From positions 58,558 to 122,557 of the forward strand of contig NZ_BOPF01000036.1 in assembly GCF_016863615.1 (NCBI RefSeq): a stretch of DNA of 64,000 bases. Reading direction: 5' to 3'. Origin of the DNA: Virgisporangium aliadipatigenens. GTDB taxonomy: Bacteria > Actinomycetota > Actinomycetes > Mycobacteriales > Micromonosporaceae. Position numbers and translations under genes: made by a program. Position 1 is the first letter of the stretch; the number at the start of each line of letters is the position of its first letter. The notes under the pieces are model-generated. The model was not told the origin of the DNA, made no database searches, and saw only the letters and a program-made list of their open reading frames with translations. This document shows positions 37,736 to 48,653 of this stretch, piece after piece.

Positions 37736-39406
37736 TCAGAGCACCGGCTTCGTATCGGCCAGCAGCCGGTCCAGCTCGTCGATGACGCCGTTGCGGCTTG
37801 GGTAGTGCGGATCGACCAGGACCCGGCCGCGCCGGTCCAGCGCACCCCAGCGCTGCGACTGGTCCACGATCAGGTACGCCACCGGGTGGATCACGACGTT
37901 GGCGTACATGGACGGGACCAGCACGTGCCCGGTGCGGTCCACCACGCCCTTCTTGCCGTCCAGGATCACGACGGCGAGCCCCTCGTCGTTGAACCCGTCG
38001 ATGTACCGCCCGTCGGCCAGCGCCGTCGCGAACCCCTCGTACGCCAGCGGCACCACCTCGTCGCCGGCCGCGTTGACCGCTCCCCAGCGGCCCTCCTTCG
38101 ACACCGCCGCGAGCCCCCGCCGGAACGGCCGCACGTCGTCGTAGTACGGCTGGATCATCACGGCGCCGGTCTTGTCGATCGCCAGCCAGTTGCTGGTGCC
38201 GTTGCGGGCGACCCAGGCGAGCCCGTCGGCGAAGCTGCTCACCCCGAGCCACCCCGACGCGGGCTGGATCAGCATCTGCCCGTCGAGGTCGATCAGGGCC
38301 CAGGTGAGCGCACCGGGCAGCTGCACCCACGCCACCCCGTCCCGGAACGGCTGCACGTCGTTGTACCGCGGCGCGATCAGGAACTGCCCGTCCGGCCCGG
38401 TGTACCCCCACAGCTCCTTCTCCTCGGAGAACGCCGGCACCGGCGGCCGGCGCAGCTGCAGCAGCTCCTCGGGGGTGCGCGGGTAGGGGCCCCAGCCGCG
38501 TTCGGCCACCCGGCGGAAGACCGCGTCGAGCGCCAGCTCCGTCTGGGCGATCATCTCCGGGTCCTCGGCGCGGCGCAGGTCCAGCGCGCGCTCGAAGTGG
38601 TTGCAGGCCTCCATGTAACGGCCCTGGTCGTAGGCGCACTTGCCGATGTGCTGGTGCATGCTGGCGCGCAGGCGATCCGGCAGTTCCCCCGAGTTGGCCA
38701 GCGTGAACAGCCGGTCCGCCTCGGCGAACTCGCCGGCCCACTGCAACACGTGGGCGAGCCGGGCCTGCACGATCGCGATCCGGCGCAGTTCCCCCGTGGC
38801 CTCGGCGTGGGCGAGGGCCCGGCGCCCGTCCGCGAGCGCCCGGGGGAGATCACCGAGGACCCGGCTGACCGCGGCCCGCAGGCTGAACAGCCGCGCCCGG
38901 TCGGCGTCGTTGTGCCGCTCGTCGATGCGGGCGGTCAGCGCGCGGCCGATCGCCATCAACGTCACGGCCTCCCGCTCGTCGACCAGCTCCCGCAGGGTGT
39001 CCGGGTCGTAGCGCCAGTCGAACGCCGCGAGCGCCTGCTCGGGGTCCGGCCCCTCGTGCGCGCTCGGCGGGCGGGGCGCCGGAATGCGCGGGCCGGCGTC
39101 GGTGTCCCGGTCCCGCGGCGGCCGCGGCGCCTCCCGTGCCGGCTCGCGGTAGTCCGTCATATCGCGGGCCGGGGCGGCGTACTCCGGCAGGTCGCGGAGG
39201 GGCGCACGCTGCTCCGGCAGGTCACGCAGCGGCTCTGCTGGTGGCGCCTCCGGCTCGGCCGGCGGCTTCGCCAGCGCACCCGGAACGGGCACCGGCCGCC
39301 AGGTCTGGGTCGCCATGGACGCCCACGCCGGCCGGGCGACGCGCGGTCGCGGCGGCCCTTCGGCCTCCGCGGCGTCGCCTGCCTCGGCTACCCGGTTGTC
39401 GTCCAC
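37736..39406 (-). CDS. WG-repeat protein with TPR-like middle region
   Basis: A 556-residue protein, apparently cytoplasmic (no signal peptide). The first 130 residues are Pro/Arg-rich and disordered, with a repeated LRDLPE motif (residues about 60-75). The middle (about 135-300) is helical and TPR-like (HIGKCAYDQGRYMEACNHFERAL). The C-terminal half holds several WG repeats of the form WxxIDxxGxxxIxPxYDDVxPFxxGxAxV. WG repeats are thought to bind ligands or partners; the function here is unknown. It is divergent from an ABC exporter operon. Confidence 0.85.
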   Translation of the reverse strand: MDDNRVAEAGDAAEAEGPPRPRVARPAWASMATQTWRPVPVPGALAKPPAEPEAPPAEPLRDLPEQRAPLRDLPEYAAPARDMTDYREPAREAPRPPRDRDTDAGPRIPAPRPPSAHEGPDPEQALAAFDWRYDPDTLRELVDEREAVTLMAIGRALTARIDERHNDADRARLFSLRAAVSRVLGDLPRALADGRRALAHAEATGELRRIAIVQARLAHVLQWAGEFAEADRLFTLANSGELPDRLRASMHQHIGKCAYDQGRYMEACNHFERALDLRRAEDPEMIAQTELALDAVFRRVAERGWGPYPRTPEELLQLRRPPVPAFSEEKELWGYTGPDGQFLIAPRYNDVQPFRDGVAWVQLPGALTWALIDLDGQMLIQPASGWLGVSSFADGLAWVARNGTSNWLAIDKTGAVMIQPYYDDVRPFRRGLAAVSKEGRWGAVNAAGDEVVPLAYEGFATALADGRYIDGFNDEGLAVVILDGKKGVVDRTGHVLVPSMYANVVIHPVAYLIVDQSQRWGALDRRGRVLVDPHYPSRNGVIDELDRLLADTKPVL

Positions 39407-39538
39407 ACCACCACCTCAGGCGCGACTTTATTCGTTGTCGATCACGCCGGTCGCACCGGTAGAGTCTCCCGGCCGTCCACCGGCAATCGGCACATCTTCT
39501 CCCGAACACCGCTCAGCGAACGAGATGGAGGTTACGGC

Positions 39539-40336
39539 TTGCCTCCGCTCACGGTCTACTGGGCGCTGGTGCGAGCCGGCTTCCGGCGCTACTCGACCTA
39601 CCGGCAGGCGACCGTCGCCGGCGCCACCACCAACGTGATGTTCGGCTTCCTGCGCACGTACGGGATGTTCGCGGCCGCGGCCGCCGCGGGCGGGGTGCTC
39701 GCCGGCTACGACCGGCCCCGCCTCGCCACGTTCGTCTGGGTCAGCCAGGGCATGCTCGCCACGATCAACATCTGGGGGCCGCCCGAGTACGCCGAACGCG
39801 TCCGTACCGGCGACGCCGTCACCGACCTGCTGCGCCCGGTGCACCCCGTCTGGCAGCTGCTCGCCGTCGACCTGGGCCGGGCCGGCTTCGCGCTGCTCAC
39901 CCGGTTCGTGGCGCCGGTGGTGGTGGGCGCGCTGGCGTTCGGGCTGTACGCGCCGGCGCGCTGGAGCACGTATCCGGCGTTCGCGCTCTCGCTGGTGCTC
40001 GCGCTGCTGGTGACGTTCGGCTGCCGGCACGCGCTGTTCTGCTCGGTGCACTGGCTGCTGGACGTGCGCGGGCCGATGACGGCGTGGGTGCTGTTCTCCA
40101 CCCTGCTCTCCGGCATGGTCTTCCCGCTGTGGATCCTGCCGGAGCCGCTGCCCGCGCTGGTCGTGTACGGGATGCCGTTCGCGTCGATGGTGCAGGCGCC
40201 GATGGATGTCCTGGTCGAACGGGGTGATCCGCTGCGGCTGCTGCTGACCCAGGCGGCCTGGGCGGCGGTGGCGCTGCCGGCGGCGGTCCTGATCCAGCGG
40301 CGGGGCGAACGCAAGATGGTGATCCAGGGTGGCTGA
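39539..40336 (+). CDS. ABC-2 type permease, first subunit
   Basis: A 265-residue permease with six predicted helices, of the COG4587-like group that works with a second permease and one ATPase. The TTG start is supported by GGAGG exactly 7 nt upstream (39527-39531); the open frame to its left lies antisense to the WG-repeat gene. The stop overlaps the start of the second permease gene by 8 nt. The exporter substrate is not identifiable. Confidence 0.87.
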   Translation: MPPLTVYWALVRAGFRRYSTYRQATVAGATTNVMFGFLRTYGMFAAAAAAGGVLAGYDRPRLATFVWVSQGMLATINIWGPPEYAERVRTGDAVTDLLRPVHPVWQLLAVDLGRAGFALLTRFVAPVVVGALAFGLYAPARWSTYPAFALSLVLALLVTFGCRHALFCSVHWLLDVRGPMTAWVLFSTLLSGMVFPLWILPEPLPALVVYGMPFASMVQAPMDVLVERGDPLRLLLTQAAWAAVALPAAVLIQRRGERKMVIQGG

Positions 40337-41120
40337 GTACTACCGCCTCTTCCTGGCCCAGGCGCGCGGGCAGGCGCAGTACCGGGCGTCGTTCTGGTTC
40401 GACGTGGCGGCCAGCACCGGCTTCGGGGTGATCGACCTCCTCGGTGTGCTCGTGGTGTTCCACGCGTCGGGTTCGCTCGGCGGGTTCACTCAGGCCGAGG
40501 GGTTGCTGATCGCGGCGCTCGCCGGCGCCGGTTTCGCGCTCGCCGACCTTGTCGTGGGCAGCGTCGAACGGATCCGCAACTACGTGCGCACCGGCCTGTT
40601 CGACGCGGTGCTGCTGCGCCCGCTCGGCGCGCTGGGGCAGCTGATCGCCATGGACTTCGCGCCCCGCCGCGCCGGCCGGGCGGTGCTGTGCGCCGCGCTG
40701 ATCCCGGTGACGGCGGTCGGCGCCGGGGTGCAGTGGACGCCGGTGCGCCTGCTCGTGGCGGTCCTCGCCCCGCTCTGCGGCGCCGTGCTGTTCGGCGCGA
40801 TCTTCGTGGCCACCGCGACGGTGGCGTTCTGGTGGATCGACTCCGGCGAGTTCGCCAACTCGTTCACCTACGGCGGGCGGGACTTCTCCACCTGGCCGGC
40901 CACGATCTACGGAGGGGTGTTCCGACGCGTGTTCGCCTACGGCTTCGGCTTCGCTTTCGCCGGGTACTACCCGGCGCTGATCCTGCTCGGCCGCCCCGAT
41001 CCGCTCGGCGGGCCGCCGTGGCTGGCCTGGCTCTCGCCGCTGGTGGCGGCTGTCGCCGCGGTGGTCGCCGGCCTGTTCTGGCGCCGCGGGGTGCGGCAGT
41101 ACCGGAGCACCGGCTCGTGA
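40329..41120 (+). CDS. ABC-2 type permease, second subunit
   Basis: A 263-residue six-helix permease (COG3694-like), starting MAEYYRLFLAQARGQAQYRASF. The conserved middle GSVERIRNYVRTGLFDAVLLRPLG corresponds to the equivalent TGDAVTDLLRPVHP region of the first permease, so the two are related half-transporters. GTG start. The stop overlaps the ATPase start (GTGA). It forms a heteromeric exporter with its neighbours. Confidence 0.87.
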   Translation: MAEYYRLFLAQARGQAQYRASFWFDVAASTGFGVIDLLGVLVVFHASGSLGGFTQAEGLLIAALAGAGFALADLVVGSVERIRNYVRTGLFDAVLLRPLGALGQLIAMDFAPRRAGRAVLCAALIPVTAVGAGVQWTPVRLLVAVLAPLCGAVLFGAIFVATATVAFWWIDSGEFANSFTYGGRDFSTWPATIYGGVFRRVFAYGFGFAFAGYYPALILLGRPDPLGGPPWLAWLSPLVAAVAAVVAGLFWRRGVRQYRSTGS

Positions 41121-42073
41121 GCGCGGTCATCGAGACGCGGGGGCTGCGCAAGGAGTTCGTCGTGCGCAAGCGCGCCGGGCGGTTCCGCCGGACCAGGCAC
41201 GCGATCGCCGCCGTGGACGGGGTGGACCTGCGCGTCGAGGCCGGCGAGATGCTCGGCTACATCGGGCCGAACGGCGCCGGCAAGTCCACCACGCTCAAGA
41301 TGCTCACCGGCGTGCTGCACCCGAGCGGCGGCGACGTGCGCGTGTGCGGGTTCGAGCCGGTGCCGCAACGGGTGCGGCTGGCGCGGGGGATCGGCGTGGT
41401 GTTCGGCCAGCGTTCGCAGCTGTGGTGGGACCTGCCGTTGCGGGAGTCGTTCGACCTGCTGCGGCACATCTACCGGGTGCCGCCGTCCGAGCACGCCGCC
41501 CGGCTGGCCCGGTGCCGTTCGATGCTGGAGCTGGATCCGTTCCTGGACACGCCGGTGCGGCAGCTTTCGCTGGGGCAGCGCATGCGCGGGGAGATCACGG
41601 CCGCGCTGCTGCACGGGCCGGCGGTGCTCTTCCTCGACGAGCCCACGATCGGGCTGGACGTGGTGAGCAAGCAGTCGGTGCGGGCGTTCCTGGCCGAGGT
41701 GGGTGCCCGCGGCGACACGACGGTGGTGCTGACCACCCACGACCTCGCCGACATCCAGCGCCTCTGCGAACGCCTCGTCGTCATCGACCACGGCCGCGTG
41801 GTCCACGACGGGACCCTGGCCGCACTGCACGCCCGCTACGGCTCGCGGCGCCGCGTCGTCGCCGACCTGGACGCCCCGCTGGACCGGCCGGTGGCGGTGC
41901 CGGGCGCCGACCTGGAGTCGACGGAGGGCGGCGGCGCGCGCCTGACCTACGCGCTGGACCAGCCCCCGGGCGCGCTGATCGCCGCCCTCGCGCAGACCGG
42001 CGTCCTGCGCGACGTGAAGATCGAGGAGCCGGACATCGAGGAGGTCGTCGCCCGCCTCTACAAGGACCGCTGA
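41117..42073 (+). CDS. ABC transporter ATP-binding protein
   Basis: A 318-residue ATPase of the COG4586 exporter group. Walker A is GPNGAGKST, the Q-loop region is VVFGQRSQLWWDLP, the signature is LSLGQRMRGE, Walker B is VLFLDEPTIGLD and the switch histidine is in LTTHDLADI. A C-terminal extension of about 80 residues is typical of this group. It powers the two permeases encoded immediately upstream; the substrate is unknown. Confidence 0.93.
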   Translation: MSAVIETRGLRKEFVVRKRAGRFRRTRHAIAAVDGVDLRVEAGEMLGYIGPNGAGKSTTLKMLTGVLHPSGGDVRVCGFEPVPQRVRLARGIGVVFGQRSQLWWDLPLRESFDLLRHIYRVPPSEHAARLARCRSMLELDPFLDTPVRQLSLGQRMRGEITAALLHGPAVLFLDEPTIGLDVVSKQSVRAFLAEVGARGDTTVVLTTHDLADIQRLCERLVVIDHGRVVHDGTLAALHARYGSRRRVVADLDAPLDRPVAVPGADLESTEGGGARLTYALDQPPGALIAALAQTGVLRDVKIEEPDIEEVVARLYKDR

Positions 42074-42095
42074 CCTTCCCGCGGGCTACGGCGCC

Positions 42096-42719
42096 TCAGA
42101 CCTTGGTGCCGATCTTGACCCGCGGCTTCGGCATGCGCAGGCGGCGGAACGTCAGCCCGCGCATCGCGCCGTACAGGTACAGGCTGCCCATGCGCTGCTC
42201 CGTCTTCGGGAAGCGCGCCTTGACCTCGCGCTTGATCTCCCGCGCGATCAGCAGGCTGTCGATCAGCGTGGCCGCCGCGAGCAGGGCCCACAGGAGGTTG
42301 GAGACCACCTGGATGAGCTGCGGCATGGCCCGCGAGGAACCGACGAGCACGAGCAGCGCGCCGCCGAAGAACCACGTGCCGATCGTCAGTCGCCGGTCGA
42401 CCAGGTCGCGGACCAGCGCGCGCTCCGGGCCCTTGTCGCGGGCGAGCAGATAACGGTCGTCGCCGTTCATCATGCCTTCGCGCCGCTCGATGCGGTCCTG
42501 CTTGGCCTTCTCCCGCTGGCGCTGGCGCGCCTCCTTGGTGTTGGCCGGCGGCTCGGCCACGCGGCGACGCGTGGTGTCCTGCCGCTTCGGCGTCACCTTG
42601 CCCAGTTCGCGCTTGCTGGGGGTGTGTCCCCGGGGGCGCACTGCGGCGCCGAAGGACTCCTCGGCCGGAGTCTCATCGACGGCTTCTTCTTCGACCTTGC
42701 GTTTGAACAGCGACGGCAC
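42096..42719 (-). CDS. DUF3043 family membrane protein
   Basis: A 207-residue protein typical of actinobacteria. A charged, disordered N-terminal half (VPSLFKRKVEEE, TKEARQRQREKAKQDRIERR) precedes two membrane helices (about residues 112-155) and a basic C-terminus. The GTG at 42719 matches the usual family start VPSLF; a longer upstream frame lacks a convincing ribosome site. The function is unestablished. Confidence 0.82.
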   Translation of the reverse strand: MPSLFKRKVEEEAVDETPAEESFGAAVRPRGHTPSKRELGKVTPKRQDTTRRRVAEPPANTKEARQRQREKAKQDRIERREGMMNGDDRYLLARDKGPERALVRDLVDRRLTIGTWFFGGALLVLVGSSRAMPQLIQVVSNLLWALLAAATLIDSLLIAREIKREVKARFPKTEQRMGSLYLYGAMRGLTFRRLRMPKPRVKIGTKV

Positions 42720-42774
42720 GTCGCACACGTTAACCCACCGGGACGGCGGCGCCGCCATCCCGGTGGGAGGAGCT

Positions 42775-44112
42775 TCAGCCCCGTTCGACCGATGCGCCGA
42801 GGGCGGCGAGCTTGGCCTCGAAGTCCTCGTACCCGCGCTTGATCAGCTCGACGCCGTACACGCGGGACGTGCCCTCGGCCGCCAGCGCGGCGATGAGGTG
42901 GCTGAACCCGGCCCGCAGGTCGGGGATCACCACGTCGGCCGCCATCAGCTTGGACGGGCCGGCGATGACGGCGGAGTGCATGAAATTGCGCCGTCCGAAC
43001 CGGCACGGCGTGCCGCCGAGGCAGTCCCGGTAGACCTGGATCGTGGCGCCCATCTGGTTGAGCGCCTCGGTGTAGCCGAGCCGGCTCTCGTAGACCGTCT
43101 CGTGCACGATCGACAGCCCGCGCGCCTGGGTCAGCGCGACGACCATCGGCTGCTGCCAGTCGGTCATGAAGCCGGGGTGAACGTCCGTCTCCAGCGCCGT
43201 GGCGCGCAGCTCGCCGCCGGGGTGCCAGAACCGGATGCCGCCGATGCTGTTCGGCCCGGGATCCTCGATCTCGAAGGCCCCGCCGATCTTCGTGTACGTG
43301 TTGAGGAACGTCATCATGTCGGCCTGCCGGGCCCCGCGCACGTAGACGTCGCCCTGCGTGGCGAGCGCGGCGGCGGCCCAGCTGGCGGCCTCGATCCGGT
43401 CCGGGATCGGCCGGTGCTTGTAGCCGCGCAGCCGGCTCACACCCTCGATCTCGATGACGCGGTCGGTGTGCACCTTGATGATCGCGCCCATCTTCTGCAG
43501 CACGGCGATCAGGTCCATGATCTCCGGCTCGACGGCGGCGTTGCGCAGCTCGGTGACGCCGTGCGCCCGAACGGCGGCCAGCAGCACCTGCTCGGTGGCG
43601 CCGACGCTCGGGTACGGCAGCTCGAACTTCGTGCCGTGCAGGCCGTTCGGCGCGGTGATGTCCAGGCCGGAGGGGGTCTTGTCGACGACCGCGCCCATCT
43701 CGCGCAGCGCCTGGAGGTGGAAGTCGATGGGACGGCCGCCGATGTTGCAGCCGCCGAGGTCCGGGATGAACGCGTGGCCGAGCTTGTGCAGCAGGGGCCC
43801 GCAGAACAGGATCGGGATGCGGCTGGAGCCGGCGTGCACGTTGATCTCGTCGACGTTGGCGCGTTCGACGTTGGAGGTGTCGAAGACCAGTTCGCCGTGC
43901 TCGGCGCCGTCGGTGACCTTGACACCGTGCAGTTCGAGGAGGCCGCGCACGATCTCCACGTCCCGGATCAGCGGAACGTCGTAGAGGTGACTCGGGCCGT
44001 CGCCGAGGAGCGCGGCGACCATCGCCTTCGAGACCAGGTTCTTCGCGCCACGAACCCGGATCTCACCGTGCAAGGGTGCGCCGCCGTGCACAACGAGGAC
44101 GTCGGTGGTCAC
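42775..44112 (-). CDS. murA: UDP-N-acetylglucosamine 1-carboxyvinyltransferase
   Basis: A 445-residue EPSP-synthase-fold enzyme that commits UDP-GlcNAc to peptidoglycan synthesis. The active-site Lys24 is in RVRGAKNLVSKAM. The loop GGCNIGGRPIDFH supplies Cys122, the general acid and the fosfomycin target, so sensitivity is expected. It is slightly longer than E. coli MurA, as usual for the streptomycete type. GTG start with GGAGG 5 nt upstream. An inverted repeat with GGGTGATC arms lies 38 nt upstream and may be a control site. Confidence 0.95.
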   Translation of the reverse strand: MTTDVLVVHGGAPLHGEIRVRGAKNLVSKAMVAALLGDGPSHLYDVPLIRDVEIVRGLLELHGVKVTDGAEHGELVFDTSNVERANVDEINVHAGSSRIPILFCGPLLHKLGHAFIPDLGGCNIGGRPIDFHLQALREMGAVVDKTPSGLDITAPNGLHGTKFELPYPSVGATEQVLLAAVRAHGVTELRNAAVEPEIMDLIAVLQKMGAIIKVHTDRVIEIEGVSRLRGYKHRPIPDRIEAASWAAAALATQGDVYVRGARQADMMTFLNTYTKIGGAFEIEDPGPNSIGGIRFWHPGGELRATALETDVHPGFMTDWQQPMVVALTQARGLSIVHETVYESRLGYTEALNQMGATIQVYRDCLGGTPCRFGRRNFMHSAVIAGPSKLMAADVVIPDLRAGFSHLIAALAAEGTSRVYGVELIKRGYEDFEAKLAALGASVERG

Positions 44113-44149
44113 GCAAACCTCCACGTGGGGGGACATTGAAGCTGACTCT

Positions 44150-44181
44150 GGGTGATCGAACCATTCAGATATGGATCACCC
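44150..44181. promoter_or_regulatory. Inverted repeat upstream of murA
   Basis: Perfect 8-bp arms GGGTGATC / GATCACCC with a 16-nt AT-richer spacer, in the roughly 205-nt region between murA and nadA. It may be a regulator site or a promoter-proximal hairpin. The rest of the gap shows no gene or RNA. Confidence 0.45.
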
Positions 44182-44317
44182 GTGGGCAAATACGCCCGGG
44201 CAGCATAACCCCGATTCAACAGCGTGGCGCGGCCTCACTCGTCCCACGTGGCACGAAGCCGGTACCCCGCCGCCCGGCCTGCGCGGACGGCGGAGAGTAA
44301 CCGGTAATGACGGATAG

Positions 44318-45481
44318 TTACGGAAGTGCGAGCATCTGGTCCAGGGCGACGCGGGCGTGGTACGCGGTGTCCGGATCGACCTGAATCTGGTTGGGCACCC
44401 GGCCCGCCACCAGCTCTTCCAGTGCCCACACGAGGTGCGGCAGGTCAATCCGGTTCATGGTGGAGCAGTAGCAGACCGCCCGGTCCAGGAACATGATCTG
44501 CTTGTCCGGGTGGGCCTTCGCCAGTCGGCGCACCAGGTTCAGCTCGGTGCCGATCGCCCACGCACTGCCGGCCGGTGCCGCGTCCAGCGCCTTGATGATG
44601 TACTCCGTCGATCCGACGTAGTCGGCCGAGAGCACCACGTCGTGGCGGCACTCCGGGTGCACCAGGACGTTGACGCCGGGGACCCGTTCGCGGATCTCCT
44701 TGACGCTGTCCAGCGTGAACCGGCCGTGCACCGAGCAGTGCCCGCGCCACAGGATCACCTTGGCCGCGCGCAGCTGCTCGTCGGTCAGGCCGCCGCCGGG
44801 CTTGTGCGGGTCGTAGAGCACGCAGTCCGACAGGGAGAGTCCCAGCTCCAGCACGGCGGTGTTCCGGCCGAGGTGCTGATCCGGGAAGAAGAAGATTTTC
44901 TCGCCTCGCTCGAACGCCCAGCGCAGCGCCCGTTCGGCGTTGGACGACGTGCACACCACGCCGCCGTGCCGCCCGACGAACCCCTTGATGGCGGCGGTGG
45001 AGTTCATGTACGTGATCGGGACCGTCACGTCGGCGATGCCCAGCTCCGCCAGGCGCTCCCAGCCCTCTTCGACCTGGGTCAGTTCGGCCATGTCGGCCAT
45101 GGAACAGCCGGCCGCGAGATCCGGCAGCACGACCCGCTGGCTGTCTGCGGTGAGGATGTCGGCGGATTCGGCCATGAAGTGCACGCCGCAGAAGACGATG
45201 TACTCCGCCTCCGGCCTGGCGGCCGCCTCGCGGGCGAGCTTGAACGAGTCCCCGGTCACGTCCGCGAACTGGATCACCTCGTCGCGCTGGTAGTGGTGGC
45301 CGAGCACGAACACGCGGTCGCCCAGCGCGGCCTTGGCGGCGGCGGCGCGGGCGACGAGGTCGGGATCGCTGGGAGCGGGCAGTTCGCCGGGGCAGTCGAC
45401 GCCCTTCTCGGCGGCAGGATCGCTGCCCCGGCCGAGAAGGAGGAGGGCGGTCCCGGTCGGCGACGGTTCGGTCCAACTCAT
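44318..45481 (-). CDS. nadA: Quinolinate synthase A
   Basis: A 387-residue 4Fe-4S enzyme that condenses iminoaspartate with dihydroxyacetone phosphate on the way to NAD. Characteristic segments are VLGHHYQRDEVIQFADVTGDS, the cluster cysteine in FCGVHFMAES, NSTAAIKGF, VHPECRHDVV and the C-terminal CYCSTM. The partners nadB and nadC are not in the window. It is divergent from the glycerate kinase gene. Confidence 0.95.
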   Translation of the reverse strand: MSWTEPSPTGTALLLLGRGSDPAAEKGVDCPGELPAPSDPDLVARAAAAKAALGDRVFVLGHHYQRDEVIQFADVTGDSFKLAREAAARPEAEYIVFCGVHFMAESADILTADSQRVVLPDLAAGCSMADMAELTQVEEGWERLAELGIADVTVPITYMNSTAAIKGFVGRHGGVVCTSSNAERALRWAFERGEKIFFFPDQHLGRNTAVLELGLSLSDCVLYDPHKPGGGLTDEQLRAAKVILWRGHCSVHGRFTLDSVKEIRERVPGVNVLVHPECRHDVVLSADYVGSTEYIIKALDAAPAGSAWAIGTELNLVRRLAKAHPDKQIMFLDRAVCYCSTMNRIDLPHLVWALEELVAGRVPNQIQVDPDTAYHARVALDQMLALP

Positions 45482-45552
45482 CCGACCATGGTGGCATCCC
45501 TGTGACCAGGGCGTACCCTGCCGCGGAGTGTGACGTGGCAGACTCTGCGCGT

Positions 45553-46668
45553 ATGCGGGTCCTGGTCTGTCCGGACAAATTCGCCGGCACTCTGTCCGCC
45601 GTCGAGGCGGCCGAAGCCATCGAGGCCGGTTGGCGCGCGGGGGCGCCGCGCGACGAGGTGACGCTGCGGCCGCTCGCCGACGGCGGGCCCGGGTTCCTCG
45701 AGGTGCTGGCGCAGGCGCTCGACGGCAACCTGATCACGGTGCCGACCGTCGACCCGCTGGGCCGTCGGGTCACCGGCCAGGTGCTGCTGGTCGGCGACAC
45801 CGCGTACGTCGAGAGCGCCCAGGCCTGCGGGCTGCACCTGCTCGAGCGGGGCGAACGCGATCCGAAGATCACCACCTCGTTCGGCCTCGGCCCGCTGGTC
45901 ACGACCGCCGTGGAGGCCGGCGCGCGGCGGGTCGTCATCGGCCTCGGCGGCTCCGCGACCAACGACGCCGGCGGCGGTTTCCTCGCGGCGCTCGACGCGG
46001 CGCCGTTGGACGCCGACGGCTACGCGCTGCCGTTCGGGGGAGCGGCGCTGGCCGCCTGCGACCGGCTCGCCGGCCCGCCGAAGATCCGCGACGGCGTGAC
46101 CCTGGTGGCGGCCACCGACGTCGACAACCCCCTGGTGGGCATCCACGGGGCCAGCGCCGTCTACGGCCCGCAGAAGGGCGCCACCCGGGAGGACGTGCAG
46201 CTGCTGGACATCGCGCTCGAGCGGTTCGCCGACGTTCTCCAGAAAGAGAAGACCTGCCCACCGGGACTGGCGGCACTGCCCGGCGCCGGCGCGGCGGGTG
46301 GCCTGGGCGCGGTCCTGCTCGCCCTCGGCGGCGAACGGATCTCCGGCATCAACCTGGTCCGCGACCTCATGGGCCTCGACGCGCAGCTCGACCAGGCGGA
46401 TCTGGTGATCACCGGGGAGGGCTCCTTCGACCACCAGTCGCTGCGCGGCAAGCTGGTCGCCGGGGTGGCCGCCGCCGCCCGCGAACGCGGCGTGCCCTGT
46501 CTCGTCGTCGCCGGCCAGGTCAGCGCCGGCCGGCGGGAGGCCGCGATGGCCGGTATCGAGGAGGCGTACGCGCTGGTCGACGAGGTCGGCCCGGAGGACT
46601 CGATGCGCCGGGCCGGGCCGTCGCTGCGCCGCCTCGCACAGCGTCTGGCCGGGCAATGGTCCAGGTAG
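45553..46668 (+). CDS. Glycerate 2-kinase (GlxK/GarK family)
   Basis: A 371-residue kinase. The N-terminal CPDKFAGTLSAVEAAEAI and the central GLGGSATNDAGGGFLAAL are the family signatures, and the C-terminal VITGEGSFDHQSLRGK closes the active site. It phosphorylates D-glycerate, feeding glyoxylate or photorespiration-like carbon to glycolysis. The ATG at 45553 is favoured over upstream GTGs because homology begins at MRVLVCPDKF. It is possibly the first gene before erpA, with a gap of about 100 nt. Confidence 0.93.
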   Translation: MRVLVCPDKFAGTLSAVEAAEAIEAGWRAGAPRDEVTLRPLADGGPGFLEVLAQALDGNLITVPTVDPLGRRVTGQVLLVGDTAYVESAQACGLHLLERGERDPKITTSFGLGPLVTTAVEAGARRVVIGLGGSATNDAGGGFLAALDAAPLDADGYALPFGGAALAACDRLAGPPKIRDGVTLVAATDVDNPLVGIHGASAVYGPQKGATREDVQLLDIALERFADVLQKEKTCPPGLAALPGAGAAGGLGAVLLALGGERISGINLVRDLMGLDAQLDQADLVITGEGSFDHQSLRGKLVAGVAAAARERGVPCLVVAGQVSAGRREAAMAGIEEAYALVDEVGPEDSMRRAGPSLRRLAQRLAGQWSR

Positions 46669-46772
46669 AATGGGGGGTCCCGAGGAACGTGGCAGAATCG
46701 GGAATGTTCTCCGGGTGAGATCCTGTTGCGCCGGGAGAAACCTTGAAACCCGCGCCGAGGAGCACTGACATC

Positions 46773-48240
<1,468 letters not shown>

Positions 48241-48296
48241 TGGTGGCACTAAACCTACCGCCGAAGTAGGATGTGCCGGTGGGTGGAGGTGTGATC

Positions 48297-48653
48297 GTGG
48301 CGGTCGCCGTGCTGGCGGTCGCCACGATCTTCGGTCTGGTGTGGCGTTCGCGTCAGGGCCGGCTCGTGCGCGTGGCTGAGGCCGCGGCGAGCGGTCCGGT
48401 GACGCTGCTGCAGTTCTCCGCGCCGGCCTGCGGGCCGTGTCGCCAGGTGCGCGCGCTGTGCGAGTCCCTCGCCGGGCCCGACGTCCGACACGTCGAGGTC
48501 GACGCCGCCGCGGATCCGGACCGGTCGCGTGAGTTCGACGTTCTGCGCACGCCGACGCTGCTGGTGCTCGACGCGGCCGGGACGCCCGTGTGGCGCACCG
48601 TCGGGGTGCCGCGTCGCGCCGACCTCGAGGCCGCGCTGGCGGGGGTGCGCTGA
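48297..48653 (+). CDS. Membrane-anchored thioredoxin-like protein
   Basis: One N-terminal membrane helix (VAVAVLAVATIFGLVW) and a thioredoxin fold with redox motif ACGPCRQ and cis-Pro segment LRTPTLLVL. The protein probably faces the cytoplasm or membrane surface. The start is uncertain: GTG codons at 48273, 48279, 48291 and 48297 are in frame; the last lies 7 nt after GGAGG and is preferred. Its stop overlaps the DUF4395 start (TGATG). A redox pair of thioredoxin plus DUF4395 is common in actinobacteria. Confidence 0.85.
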   Translation: MAVAVLAVATIFGLVWRSRQGRLVRVAEAAASGPVTLLQFSAPACGPCRQVRALCESLAGPDVRHVEVDAAADPDRSREFDVLRTPTLLVLDAAGTPVWRTVGVPRRADLEAALAGVR

